DNA of 64,000 nucleotides, from positions 6,265,501-6,329,500 of the forward strand of contig NZ_JALJWF010000001.1 in NCBI RefSeq assembly GCF_024168645.1, given 5' to 3'. A program made the position numbers and the translations under genes. Below, piece by piece: positions 36,113-44,867 of the stretch (the first letter of the stretch is position 1; each line of letters begins with the position of its first letter). This DNA is from Pseudomonas sp. GGS8. GTDB lineage: Bacteria; Pseudomonadota; Gammaproteobacteria; Pseudomonadales; Pseudomonadaceae. The notes beneath the pieces were generated by a model. That model had not been told where the DNA came from, searched no databases, and worked only from the letters and a program-made list of their open reading frames with translations.

Positions 36113-36344
36113 GACCGGATTCCCCGAACGCCTCATAGATACTCTCTAAGCTCGCAAAATTTTCTGGATTGAAGTCTTCCAGCCCCAAACTGATGCCCAA
36201 ATTATCTTCCATGTAACCGATAAGCGCGATCAGCATAAGTGAACTAAATCCGAACGCCACTAATAGCCCTTGGGCGGGGATGGTTTCGATCTCAAGCCGA
36301 GTGGCGATGAAGTTATGAATCGCATTTTTTTTATCCTCATTCAC
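36105..36344 (-). CDS. Acyl carrier protein
   Basis: 79 residues starting at GTG. The phosphopantetheine site is GFSSLMLIALIGYMED, with Ser35 in the position of D-S-L, followed by an acidic helix III region (GLEDFNPENFASLESIYEAF). It is more orthodox than the second carrier in this operon. It overlaps the ligase start by 8 bases. Its start codon is only 14 bases from that of the divergent phosphopantetheinyl transferase, which would convert it to the holo form. Confidence 0.85.
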   Translation of the reverse strand: MNEDKKNAIHNFIATRLEIETIPAQGLLVAFGFSSLMLIALIGYMEDNLGISLGLEDFNPENFASLESIYEAFGESGHA

Positions 36345-36358
36345 GATGGTCAGATCCT

Positions 36359-37093
36359 ATGTTAATGTTCCAATTAGACAATTTTCAGCTTCCTTGGCGA
36401 GTGGTTATAGTGAAAAAAGAAGTGCAGCAATTATATAAGACGATCCGGGTTGACGACGTTACGACACTGCTGATCGAAAATATTGATCCTGCTCTGGACA
36501 TCGAAAGTCTTGAGTTCCGCGCGCAAGCTCGCGGACACGATTCTGAACAGTTAGGCAGTAAGAGAAAAACTGAACATTTCGCAGCAAGAGAAGCGCTTTC
36601 CAAATTGCTGAAAACCATAGGCCGAGACAAAAATCTTTCCTATTCCTGGCCTTCGCGAACAGCCCCCCCACGATTCGACGATTTGTCAATGAGTGTTGGG
36701 CACTCCGATAATCTGGTGATCGCTGGATTGACGAAAGGTAAAAACCGATTAATGGGGGTAGACATTGAAAAGGAATTATCTCCGGAACTCGCTGAGTTTG
36801 TTAAGACCAGAGTTCTTACGGTAAACGATGTGTGGGACGAGCACACTAATCGTGAAGCTTTCCTCACAACAGTATTTTCATATAAAGAATCATTTTTCAA
36901 GGCCGTGAGCTCGCTTTTGAACTTTACGCATTTGCGGCTTGATATTTGCTCTGTAGTACAACTCGATGAAAATCATTTCCGACTCGCCTCGTTGCTGGAT
37001 TCAATCGAAGTGGTCATTCACGGAAACGGCGTATTGGCTGACGACTATATTTATACTTGGGTAATCGTACGCGCTAAAGATGAGACGAGATGA
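36359..37093 (+). CDS. 4'-phosphopantetheinyl transferase (EntD/Sfp superfamily)
   Basis: 244 residues. The diagnostic motifs are in order: SVGHSDN (about 109), GVDIEKEL with the Mg-binding Asp and Glu (about 133), and FSYKESFFKAV with the W/F-x-x-K-E-x-x-x-K pattern (about 175). It transfers phosphopantetheine from CoA to carrier-protein serines; two such carriers are encoded next door, so the pathway supplies its own activation. Its N-terminus is uncertain: ATG 36359 lies only 14 bases from the divergent ACP start, and a GTG near 36410 is also possible. Any promoter for one gene must overlap the coding region of the other. Confidence 0.9.
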   Translation: MLMFQLDNFQLPWRVVIVKKEVQQLYKTIRVDDVTTLLIENIDPALDIESLEFRAQARGHDSEQLGSKRKTEHFAAREALSKLLKTIGRDKNLSYSWPSRTAPPRFDDLSMSVGHSDNLVIAGLTKGKNRLMGVDIEKELSPELAEFVKTRVLTVNDVWDEHTNREAFLTTVFSYKESFFKAVSSLLNFTHLRLDICSVVQLDENHFRLASLLDSIEVVIHGNGVLADDYIYTWVIVRAKDETR

Positions 37094-37805
37094 ACACAGG
37101 GATAGGTAAATACCCGTTCTTTCGCTGTGTAAATATCTTATTTTGCACTGGCGATGAGTGTAGTTCAGGCGAAAAAAAAATCGCCAAAGATACGAGCCAG
37201 CCGCTCTTTTGTCGTAAGGTGTCGCCGACGTGGCGAAGACCGAAGAAAGTGCACTAATTTCGTGCATAGTGTAGATATCCTCGCTTCCTTATGAGGGCAG
37301 GCATCATTGCCGATGATCTGATTTTACTTGCATAAAGAAACTACTACAAACCTCTTTATTTTACAATGCAAAATGTTGCGCCGTTCACTTTTTGTATCTA
37401 TTTTTCGAGACTATGCCTTCGTGAGACAAGAGTCATTAAGCGACAAGCCTAATAACGTGAAAACCATGTCATTCTATGACTTTTCGTTACTAGACCGACG
37501 TTCATCTGAATGATAAAGTTTAAGTAGGGGATTTTTGTGAGTGACGAAATTGTCGGATGTTTTTAACCGATGAGTCGTGAAACGGAAAGGACATCCACAG
37601 GTAAGATGAGCACCCTTCCTTTCGCACGTTTTTCTCGCTGCCAATCTGACCTGATAGGTGCTGCTGTCCAAAAAAATGGTGCAAAGTGCACCTCATGAAG
37701 AGTGCGTTTGAATGTAAAAGCGAGTTGGTTTTAATGTTGGATTTCGGCAGAAAAATCACAAAAACACGCATCGCTTGATCATTTCATAAACATCAAGGAG
37801 CTGGG
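37094..37805. other. Intergenic region before the MFS gene
   Basis: About 710 bases, AT-rich, with no convincing gene; short frames on both strands have no ribosome site or family features. It probably contains the promoter of the exporter gene. A strong ribosome site AAGGAG closes it. Confidence 0.5.
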
Positions 37806-39032
37806 ATGAACAGGGTTCACAGGTTGATTTTGCAATACGCGTCCTTATATGCTATCGACGGATTTATCACCGCCGTAAGTGCATTAGTATTACTCAGGAC
37901 CGGCGCCAGCGCGATGGAGCTTTCCATTGCAGTATGTTTGATTACCATTCCAAGGATCGTGGTAGGCCCATTTTTTGGGGTGATCGTAGATAAGGTAGAC
38001 CGTAAGCGTTGTATGTTTTTTTCCACCCTTGCTCTTTTCTCGGGGTTGCTTTTTACAGCATTGTCAATATCTAATATTTTCAGCTTACCGGTCGTGATTG
38101 CGATATGGCTGTTGAATTTGCTCACAGCGGTAAGTGTCTCTATGAGTACACTCGCATCCAGGGTATTACTCAGAAATTACTCAACGCTTGAGAATCTTGC
38201 GAAAAATAATGGAATGATACAGGCAGTTACATGGCCTTCTTATTTTGCCGGTGCCGGACTTGTCGGCTTGGTCGGCGACTTTAATGTTGCATTCTGGATT
38301 GTCACGGCGTTCACAGCATTGATGTTTTTGGCGATAGGCTTTTTTTTCGAAGACGCGAAGGGCGACTCTTCTAAAAACCAAAGCCTTCATTTCTTCAGCG
38401 ATATTGCGGAAGGTTATCGAGAACTGAAAACTCACCAAAGCCTTCATGTGCGAATGAAATATTATCCCATCTTCACTTTTTACTGGCGAGGGATGATAAA
38501 TATCCTTCTGCCTTTGGTGGTAGTCCAACAGTTAAATCTGCCGAACTCCTATTACGGAACTCTGCTCTTTGTTAACGGTGCGCTTGAACTACTTGCCAAC
38601 ATTGTGGTGGGTCGGATCTCTTGGCTCAGTCACTTCAAGAGTTCTTTCTGGTCAGAAGCTCTTTTGCTCTGTGGCTTGTCTATTACATGTCTGGTAGTCT
38701 TCTTTCAATTTCCACCGGAGTGGTTGTACGCATCCGTAGCCATTGTCGGTATCGCGGCAGCATTCGCGGACATCCCTTTCGCGACAGAAATGCAATTGAA
38801 GATAAGCGGCCCCAACCAAGGTAAAGTCTTTAGTTTTTGGTATGCTTGGGGCGGTTTAGGTGGGGGAATTGGCACATTAGTAGTAGGTGCGTCTGTGGAT
38901 GTACTAGGAATGAAAATGGCCTTGATGTGCCTAGTTGGCTTGCTGATCCCTGCTGCGCTTTATATCTTAAGTTATGGGCTTCGTCGAGCCAGCATGACGA
39001 AAAAGCAGGGAGAGTTTTTTGAACACTCATAG
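37806..39032 (+). CDS. MFS transporter, probable product exporter
   Basis: 408 residues with about 12 hydrophobic segments. The loop between TM2 and TM3 shows GVIVDKVDRKRC, a variant of the MFS motif A (G-x-x-x-D-R/K-x-G-R-R/K). The length and layout resemble MFS_3/macrolide-efflux-type drug exporters (MefA class). It sits inside the biosynthetic island between the phosphopantetheinyl transferase and the aminotransferase, so export of, or self-protection against, the product is the likely job. The start has AAGGAG 6 bases upstream. A hairpin follows the stop. Confidence 0.88.
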   Translation: MNRVHRLILQYASLYAIDGFITAVSALVLLRTGASAMELSIAVCLITIPRIVVGPFFGVIVDKVDRKRCMFFSTLALFSGLLFTALSISNIFSLPVVIAIWLLNLLTAVSVSMSTLASRVLLRNYSTLENLAKNNGMIQAVTWPSYFAGAGLVGLVGDFNVAFWIVTAFTALMFLAIGFFFEDAKGDSSKNQSLHFFSDIAEGYRELKTHQSLHVRMKYYPIFTFYWRGMINILLPLVVVQQLNLPNSYYGTLLFVNGALELLANIVVGRISWLSHFKSSFWSEALLLCGLSITCLVVFFQFPPEWLYASVAIVGIAAAFADIPFATEMQLKISGPNQGKVFSFWYAWGGLGGGIGTLVVGASVDVLGMKMALMCLVGLLIPAALYILSYGLRRASMTKKQGEFFEHS

Positions 39033-39061
39033 AGTAAGATACTGATTTTTTATTATAGACT

Positions 39062-39094
39062 CCAGAGACACTTAGATTATCTATCTGTCTCTGG
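39062..39094. terminator. Hairpin between convergent MFS and aminotransferase genes
   Basis: CCAGAGACA and TGTCTCTGG pair perfectly over 9 bp around a 15-base centre that itself contains a short repeat. It lies between two convergent stops, so it may terminate both transcripts, although the T-tracts are poor. Confidence 0.6.
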
Positions 39095-39131
39095 GACTTA
39101 TACCGAGTTATTGTTACCCGCTTGGATAGAT

Positions 39132-40259
39132 TTAAAGCAAAGGTGCGCTGACCTCGGCAAGGACCTCAACTAGCGAGTTACGAAATAGTTGCATTTCTTC
39201 CGACGTTCCGATTGAAACTCTTAACCACGACTCTGGGCCGACTTCACGAATCAGTACACCGCGCTTTATTAATCCTTCCCAAACAGCTCGGCGGTTTGAA
39301 AATTGTCCAAACAGGATGAAGTTTGCATCCGAGTCTGCCGCAATCAATCCTTGTTCACGCAACCAGATAATTGAAAAATCCCGCTCCGCTTTCAACTGGT
39401 TTATTTTAGAGAGCAACTCTTCTTTGCCTGCAAGTGCTGCTCGAGCGGCAGCCTGAGTCAATGACGACAGGTGATAAGGCAATCGGGTCAACTTAATGGC
39501 ATCCACAATACTGGGCCCACTTGCGCAATAACCTAAGCGCCCTCCCGCGAACGCGAATGCTTTGCTCATGGTTCTGCAAACGACAAGGTTAGGAAACTCA
39601 GGTAACAGGTTCACCGCGCTCAATTTACCGTTTCGACGGAACTCGCCATAGGCTTCGTCGACAACGACAATTCCTGGTGCTACATTGAGTATCGATTCTA
39701 TTTCACTAAGTTCGAGAGCGGTTCCGGTCGGATTATTAGGTGAGGTCAGAATAATAATATGCGGTAAATGCTGTTCAACTTCGGAGATTACTTTCTGCAT
39801 GTTTAAGGTGAAATTTTGTTCTCGCTCTACCGAAATCAATTGCGTGAGCGAGTTTCGACAGTACTCTTCGTACATTGCATAGGCCGGTGTAAAGACCATG
39901 GCTTTACGTCCTGGCCCACCAAAGACTTGCAGCAGTTGCTGCAGGATTTCATTTGAACCATTGGCGGCCCAGATATTATTGGCTTGAAGAGGCTCGCCAG
40001 TGTCGCTGCTTAAATAGTTGGCAAGTTCGCTTCTCAAGCTGAGAAACTCTCGATCTGGATAACGATTCATCTGCACTACCGCAACCGACACGGCTTCGGC
40101 AATTGATCGCACTAATTCTGGGGACGGTGCGTACGGATTTTCGTTGACGTTTAGTCGCGCGATACATTCAAGCTGAGGGGCGCCATAAGGTGATAGACCT
40201 CGCAAATCATCGCGAATGGGTAGTTCTGATAATGGTGTTACTTTCCATGGCCTATGCAT
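39132..40259 (-). CDS. HisC-like PLP aminotransferase
   Basis: About 375 residues, fold type I. The start LSELPIRDDLRGLSPYGAPQ and RLNVNENPYAPS match the actinobacterial histidinol-phosphate aminotransferase style more than the usual Pseudomonas HisC. Also seen: the PLP region ILTSPNNPTGTALELSE and the lysine segment CRTMSKAFAFAGGRLGY. HisC enzymes transaminate imidazole-acetol phosphate, but relatives act on aromatic or other amino acids. In this cluster it may shape a side chain or precursor rather than make histidine. ATG 40259 has AAGGAT 7 bases upstream; the frame begins at 40286 without one. Confidence 0.85.
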   Translation of the reverse strand: MHRPWKVTPLSELPIRDDLRGLSPYGAPQLECIARLNVNENPYAPSPELVRSIAEAVSVAVVQMNRYPDREFLSLRSELANYLSSDTGEPLQANNIWAANGSNEILQQLLQVFGGPGRKAMVFTPAYAMYEEYCRNSLTQLISVEREQNFTLNMQKVISEVEQHLPHIIILTSPNNPTGTALELSEIESILNVAPGIVVVDEAYGEFRRNGKLSAVNLLPEFPNLVVCRTMSKAFAFAGGRLGYCASGPSIVDAIKLTRLPYHLSSLTQAAARAALAGKEELLSKINQLKAERDFSIIWLREQGLIAADSDANFILFGQFSNRRAVWEGLIKRGVLIREVGPESWLRVSIGTSEEMQLFRNSLVEVLAEVSAPLL

Positions 40260-40491
40260 ATCATTATCCTTCGGCGAATTGAGCATTATTGAAACAGCCT
40301 GGCATCAGGAACTGTCATATAGTTTTCGAGTGCATCGTCCCTTCGATTCTCTATATGCACGTTGTGCTGTGCGCATCACCAATCCTAAATTGGAGACAAT
40401 CAGTGACACGCATGCACGCTCTCCCCTAATTAATGGAAAAGGTCAACACTCATTTGGATAGGCACTTTTAGTGGAGCCAGGCTGTATATTT

Positions 40492-41784
40492 TTATAGATC
40501 CATCTCTAACGCCAGCAAGTCTGTAAATGGTTGGGCACGTCGAATCAACCTGGCGTCGCCGCACTCGAGCAAGACTTCCGGCAATAGTGGTCGGCTATTA
40601 TAGTTGGATGACATGGAGGCGCCATAAGCTCCAGTGTCGTGCACGATCAAAAAATCGCCAACCTGAGCTTCGGGTAACAAACGAGGTGTGACGCCTTGCT
40701 CATCTTGGGTAAAAATATCGCCTGATTCACATAACGGTCCTCCCACCACATAGGGAAGTTTTTGCCGACCAACCGAAGCACCCTGAGCATCCAGCAAGGT
40801 CATATGGTGATAAGCACCATATAGGGTCGGCCGCATCAAGTCGTTGAAGCCTGCGTTCACCAAAATAAAATTTTGACGACCGGCTTTCTTGACCGCACGG
40901 ACTTCGGTGACTAAATAGCCTGACTCGGCTACCAGGAATCGGCCTGGCTCAATTTCCATTCGAACAGGATGGTTGAGTATCGCTTCAATATCCTTCCTGG
41001 CTTTGCCCCATGCCTTCGCATAGAGCTCAATATCCACCGATTCATCTCCCAGACGGTATGGAGTGGAAAGTCCTCCCCCGATTGAAAATGCTTCGATGTC
41101 GTGGTCGAGCGCCTTTACGGCCGCGACCATTGCACCACCGACTTGCTCCAGATGTGCGTAATCCACACCTGAACCGATATGCATGTGTAATCCAACCAGC
41201 TTTAATCCGAATTGGCGAATCACGCAGAGTGCTTCATCAATCTGATCATGCCATATGCCATGCTTGCTGTTTTCACCGCCTGTATTGGTCTTACGACTGT
41301 GCCCATGGCCGAACCCCGGATTAATACGCAACCAAACGCGGTGCCCCCGATGCTTTTCGCCCAGTTGGCGGAGCATATCGATCGAACCGGTATTAACCTC
41401 AATGTTCAACTCAACGACGCGTCGCAATGTCGCCTCGTCAAATAAATCACAGGTCAGCACAATGCCTGCCGGCTCGCTAGCAGGATTGTATCCAGCGAGC
41501 AGTGCGCGTTCGATTTCACCCAACGACACGGCATCGACCAGCACGCCTTTCTCGCGAATCAAACGGAGAATATGCAGGTTTGAGCAGGCTTTTTGTGCGT
41601 ACCGGATGACATCGAAGCCCTTCAATTGGTCGATTCGCGCTCTGATTGTCTGGGCGTCATAACACCATAGCGGCGTGCCGTGCTGCCTGACAGCGGAGAT
41701 CAATTGCTGAAAAGAAGATGTATTTGGCATTGAAGTATTCGATCTGGAGTCGAGGAAGCCCCCATCATGCAGAGAGTTCTGCAT
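40492..41784 (-). CDS. lysA: Diaminopimelate decarboxylase (LysA)
   Basis: 430 residues (perhaps 412, see start). PLP fold type III. Seen: the PLP-lysine region DVIRYAQKACSNLHILRL, INPGFGHGHSRKTNTGGENS, LHMHIGSGVDYAHLEQ, EIEPGRFLVAESG, the catalytic CESGDIF, and HDTGAYGASMSSNYNSRP. It is close to E. coli LysA in sequence and, as there, is divergent from a lysR gene. It converts meso-diaminopimelate to lysine. As an extra copy on an island with a lysine N-hydroxylase, it would raise the precursor supply. Start unclear: ATG 41784 lacks a good ribosome site, and ATG 41730 gives the usual N-terminus. Confidence 0.92.
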   Translation of the reverse strand: MQNSLHDGGFLDSRSNTSMPNTSSFQQLISAVRQHGTPLWCYDAQTIRARIDQLKGFDVIRYAQKACSNLHILRLIREKGVLVDAVSLGEIERALLAGYNPASEPAGIVLTCDLFDEATLRRVVELNIEVNTGSIDMLRQLGEKHRGHRVWLRINPGFGHGHSRKTNTGGENSKHGIWHDQIDEALCVIRQFGLKLVGLHMHIGSGVDYAHLEQVGGAMVAAVKALDHDIEAFSIGGGLSTPYRLGDESVDIELYAKAWGKARKDIEAILNHPVRMEIEPGRFLVAESGYLVTEVRAVKKAGRQNFILVNAGFNDLMRPTLYGAYHHMTLLDAQGASVGRQKLPYVVGGPLCESGDIFTQDEQGVTPRLLPEAQVGDFLIVHDTGAYGASMSSNYNSRPLLPEVLLECGDARLIRRAQPFTDLLALEMDL

Positions 41785-41857
41785 TCAATAAAATATCTAT
41801 TTTTTACTCAGTCATTCAGTTCCGATATGCTCTTTACTCATTGCGCGGAGCTCGGGA
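41785..41857. promoter_or_regulatory. Divergent lysA/lysR control region with a TTTACTCA direct repeat
   Basis: 73 bases between the two start codons. TTTACTCA occurs at 41803-41810 and again at 41833-41840, exactly 30 bases apart (three helical turns). This is the expected place for LysR binding and overlapping divergent promoters. Confidence 0.5.
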
Positions 41858-42787
41858 TTGGCCATTTCCATAAGACACATCGAAGTTTTCAGAGCCATCA
41901 TGCAGGCAGGGAGTGTTACAGGTGCGGCGCGTCTGCTCTTCACCTCGCAACCCACTGTCAGCCGGGAACTTGCACGGTTGGAAAACCTTTCTGGAATTAA
42001 GCTGTTCGATCGAGAAGGCGGTAGGTTGGTACCCACGGCCCAGGCAATGATGTTGCTTGAAGAGGTGGAGCGCGCTTACATCGGGCTGGAGCGCATAAAC
42101 AGCGTTGCCCAATCAATTCGCCGCTTCGCGCATGGCCAACTGAGCATTACCTGCCTTCCATTGTTTTCACAGGCGCTGCTTCCTAAAGTGTGCCAGGACT
42201 TCCAGAAACAGCATGCTGGCATAGGATTGAGTATTACGGCACAGGAGTCCCCCTTGCTGGAGGAGTCCCTCAGCGCGCAGCGCTATGACCTCGGGTTGAC
42301 AGAGAGTGAGAAGCTACCGCGTGGGACGCGCGGTGAACTACTGTTCTGCGCGGACATGGTTTGCATATTGCCAGAGCATCATCCTTGGCTGGTCAAGTCG
42401 TGTCTCACTGCCAGGGATTTTCATGGCGTCGACTTTATCAATCTCTCAGGCTTGGACATTTACCGTCAGGCCGTCGATGACCTCTTCCATCAGGCTGAGG
42501 TCGATAGGCATATCGTTATAGAAACCAACAACGCCGTATCGGTATGCGCCATGGTCAGGCAAAAACTGGGGGTGGCTATAATTAATCCCCTAACGGCCAT
42601 GGATGAGTCGGCCAGAGGGCTGGCTATTCGACCTATCAGCTTATCCATTCCTTATCGCGTCACGTTGATCAGACCCGATTACCGTCCCTCATCCATCTTC
42701 GTCGACGAGTTCCAGAAGTCGTTACATACCGAGGCGTCACGCCTTGCAAAAGCACTGGATCAAAGGTTGGGAGGCTTTCGTTGCTAG
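41858..42787 (+). CDS. lysR: LysR, activator of lysA
   Basis: 309 residues. The N-terminal winged helix-turn-helix reads IRHIEVFRAIMQAGSVTGAA then TSQPTVSRELARLE, almost as in E. coli LysR. The effector domain shares QESPLLEESLSAQRYDLGLT, ETNNAVSVCAMVRQKLGVAI and IRPDYRPSS with that protein. In E. coli, LysR activates lysA in response to diaminopimelate and represses itself; the same divergent layout is kept here. The start is TTG at 41858, with GGAG 8 bases upstream. It lies near the right end of the island and may tie lysine supply to the pathway. Confidence 0.92.
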   Translation: MAISIRHIEVFRAIMQAGSVTGAARLLFTSQPTVSRELARLENLSGIKLFDREGGRLVPTAQAMMLLEEVERAYIGLERINSVAQSIRRFAHGQLSITCLPLFSQALLPKVCQDFQKQHAGIGLSITAQESPLLEESLSAQRYDLGLTESEKLPRGTRGELLFCADMVCILPEHHPWLVKSCLTARDFHGVDFINLSGLDIYRQAVDDLFHQAEVDRHIVIETNNAVSVCAMVRQKLGVAIINPLTAMDESARGLAIRPISLSIPYRVTLIRPDYRPSSIFVDEFQKSLHTEASRLAKALDQRLGGFRC

Positions 42788-43098
42788 CGGCTCTTGAGAG
42801 TCAGCTGTCATGGTAGGTCGCTGGCCTACTCAAACAAACAGCCACCCAACCTTCGCATCCAGAAGCTACGGATTGGGATCCAGGCTGTATCCCTTTTTTG
42901 AAGGAAAACCGCTTCGCCGTACTATCCACATCTTTCACGATCGACACATCCCAAGCGAACGCTGAGATGTAAACAAACGCGTTGCATGACTCAATTTACT
43001 TAATTCGCATAAAATACGGGCTTTATTAGGATAATCGTAGGGATATAAATTTTATTGTTCTTCATAATTTCATTATAAAACAGGTAGTTATTTTTCTA
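42788..43098. other. Right end of the island, no gene
   Basis: About 310 bases between lysR and attR. A GGGAT-CCAGGCTGT-ATCCC stem with a T-tract (42875-42899) may terminate lysR. The rest is very AT-rich (43000-43095), as is usual near element ends. No further gene is seen. Confidence 0.55.
42875..42899 (+). terminator. Candidate lysR terminator
   Basis: GGGAT/ATCCC stem with a 9-base loop followed by TTTTTT. The stem is short, hence modest confidence. Confidence 0.5.
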
Positions 43099-43115
43099 TT
43101 CGAGTCCAGGTCGTG
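43099..43115 (+). repeat. attR of the genomic island
   Basis: TTCGAGTCCAGGTCGTG, an exact copy of the tRNA-Asn 3' segment at 18366-18382. Directly after it the sequence runs into CCAGACAGC, with a 3-base difference from attL, where GAG precedes CCAGACA. This marks the junction to the original chromosome. Confidence 0.9.
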
Positions 43116-43131
43116 CCAGACAGCAAAACCG

Positions 43132-43167
43132 AAAAGCCCCTGAATCGAAAGGTTCAGGGGCTTTTTT
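43132..43167 (+). terminator. Original tRNA-Asn terminator
   Basis: AAAAGCCCCTGAA-TCGAAAGG-TTCAGGGGCTTTTTT, a perfect stem with T-tract 17 bases past attR. It is oriented as for the tRNA-Asn that lay next to it before the island entered. Confidence 0.9.
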
Positions 43168-43221
43168 GTGTTTGCCATAAAGCCAAAAGATCGCAGACCG
43201 CAATCTTTTGACTATCTATCT

Positions 43222-44739
43222 TTAGACATGCTCACTGCTTTTCGCATGCACCGCCCGCAGCTCGGCATGCCCATGCTCTGCTTCCACCACCGGAATCTCA
43301 TTCCCGTCACAGTCATGCAGTTTACCTGCGCTGAAGTAATCCCCTTCCCGAAGCGCTGCCAGATCCTGATAACGCAAGACCCGCTCAGTACCGGCCGCGA
43401 ACACCGATTGCTGGTCCGAGTTGCCGGCAGTGAGGTGGTTGAACGTCAGGTTCAGCACAATGGCCATGATCGCCGAGGAGCTGATGCCCGAGTGGAAGAT
43501 CGTCGAGAACCAGCTGGGGAAGTGATCGTAAAAATTCGGCGCGGCAATGGGGATCATGCCGAAACCGATGGAAGTGGCGACGATGATCAGGTTGACGTTG
43601 TTGCGGTAGTCGACCTTGGACAGTGTCCGAATGCCGCTGGCGGCGACAGTGCCGAACAGCACGATCCCGGCGCCGCCGAGTACCGAGGTCGGCACGGCGG
43701 CGATGGCCCGGCCCATGAACGGCAGCAATCCGAGCACCACCAAAAACACACCGCCAGTGGCTACCACGAAGCGGCTCTTGATCCCGGTCACCGCCACCAG
43801 CCCGACGTTCTGGGCGAAGGCACTCTGGGTGAAGGAACCGAAGATCGGCGCGATCATGCTCGACAGCATGTCGGCGCGCAGGCCATTACCCAGGCGTTTG
43901 GAGTCGACCTTGGTGCCGATGATTTCACCAACGGCAAGGATGTCGGCCGAGGTTTCTACCAGAGTCACCATGACCACGATGCACATCGACAGGATCGCGG
44001 CGAAGTGGAAGGTCGGCATGCCGAAATGGAACGGTGCCGGAAAGCCGAACATCGGCCCTTGGGTAACGGACGAGAAATCCGCCATGCCGAGGAACACGGC
44101 GATCACCGTGCCGATGACCATCGCCAGAAGGATCGACAAACGGGAGATGGTCGCACTGCCGATCTTGCTCAGTAGCAGCACCAGCACCAGCGTCACCGCC
44201 GCCAGACCGATGTTCGCCATGCTGCCGAAATCCGCGGCGTGGCTGTTGCCGCCCATGGCCCAGCGCGCGGCCACCGGCATCAGCGTCAGGCCGATGGTGG
44301 TGATCACAATGCCCGTCACCAGCGGCGGAAAGAACTTGGTAATCCGCGAGAACACCGGCGTGATCAGCAAACCAATCAGCGACGCGGCAATCACCGCCCC
44401 GAGAATCGACTGAAAGCCGCCCTCCCCGCCACTGCTGACAATCGCGACCATGGTCGCAACGCCTGAGAACGACACACCCTGTACCAGCGGCAACTGACAT
44501 CCGAAAAACGGCAAACCCAGGGTTTGCAGCAATGTCGCCAGCCCCCCTGCAAACAATGAAGCAGCAATCAGCAAGCCGATGTCCGCCGGCGAGAGCCCGG
44601 CCGCCTGGCCGATGATCAAAGGCACCGCGACGATACCGCCGTACATGGTCAGGACGTGTTGCAGGCCATAAGCCATATTCGCGCCGATCCCGAGATTTTC
44701 ATCCTCAGGCCGTTGGTGTGAAACATGGGGCGTTTTCAT
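43222..44739 (-). CDS. NCS2-family purine (xanthine/urate) permease
   Basis: 505 residues with about 12-14 hydrophobic segments. The N-terminal AYGLQHVLTMYGGIVAVPLI carries the Q-H motif in TM1; the nucleobase-transporter signature appears as ETSADILAVGEIIG and the later GSFTQSAFAQNVGLVAVTGI. The uracil-type UraA group differs in these places; XanQ/UacT-like permeases for xanthine or urate fit better. It couples uptake to protons across the inner membrane. The first gene right of the island, it would be next to tRNA-Asn if the island were excised. The upstream DNA has a palindromic operator candidate. Confidence 0.88.
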   Translation of the reverse strand: MKTPHVSHQRPEDENLGIGANMAYGLQHVLTMYGGIVAVPLIIGQAAGLSPADIGLLIAASLFAGGLATLLQTLGLPFFGCQLPLVQGVSFSGVATMVAIVSSGGEGGFQSILGAVIAASLIGLLITPVFSRITKFFPPLVTGIVITTIGLTLMPVAARWAMGGNSHAADFGSMANIGLAAVTLVLVLLLSKIGSATISRLSILLAMVIGTVIAVFLGMADFSSVTQGPMFGFPAPFHFGMPTFHFAAILSMCIVVMVTLVETSADILAVGEIIGTKVDSKRLGNGLRADMLSSMIAPIFGSFTQSAFAQNVGLVAVTGIKSRFVVATGGVFLVVLGLLPFMGRAIAAVPTSVLGGAGIVLFGTVAASGIRTLSKVDYRNNVNLIIVATSIGFGMIPIAAPNFYDHFPSWFSTIFHSGISSSAIMAIVLNLTFNHLTAGNSDQQSVFAAGTERVLRYQDLAALREGDYFSAGKLHDCDGNEIPVVEAEHGHAELRAVHAKSSEHV

Positions 44740-44775
44740 GGTTGGGGGGTTCCCTGGTTTTTGTTATGCGCACAC

Positions 44776-44820
44776 TGTATTCAATACTACAAACAAATGT
44801 CCATAAAATTGTATACAGTT
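44776..44820. promoter_or_regulatory. Operator candidates upstream of the permease gene
   Basis: GTATTCAATAC (near 44777) and TTGTATACAG (near 44809) are imperfect or near palindromes in an AT-rich promoter region about 40-80 bases before the start codon. TTGTATAC-type sites occur with GntR-family control of purine genes. Inference only. Confidence 0.35.
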
Positions 44821-44867
44821 GACCATCAAAACAAACAACCAAATAGCCCTGTAATCGTTTCAGAACC

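Noticed and set aside
37328..37513. 61-residue frame before the MFS gene
   Set aside because: No ribosome site, no pattern; more likely promoter DNA.
40492..41784. BtrK-like decarboxylase acting on a carrier-bound amino acid
   Set aside because: Considered because of the BtrH-like gene, but the sequence follows E. coli LysA closely and is paired with lysR.
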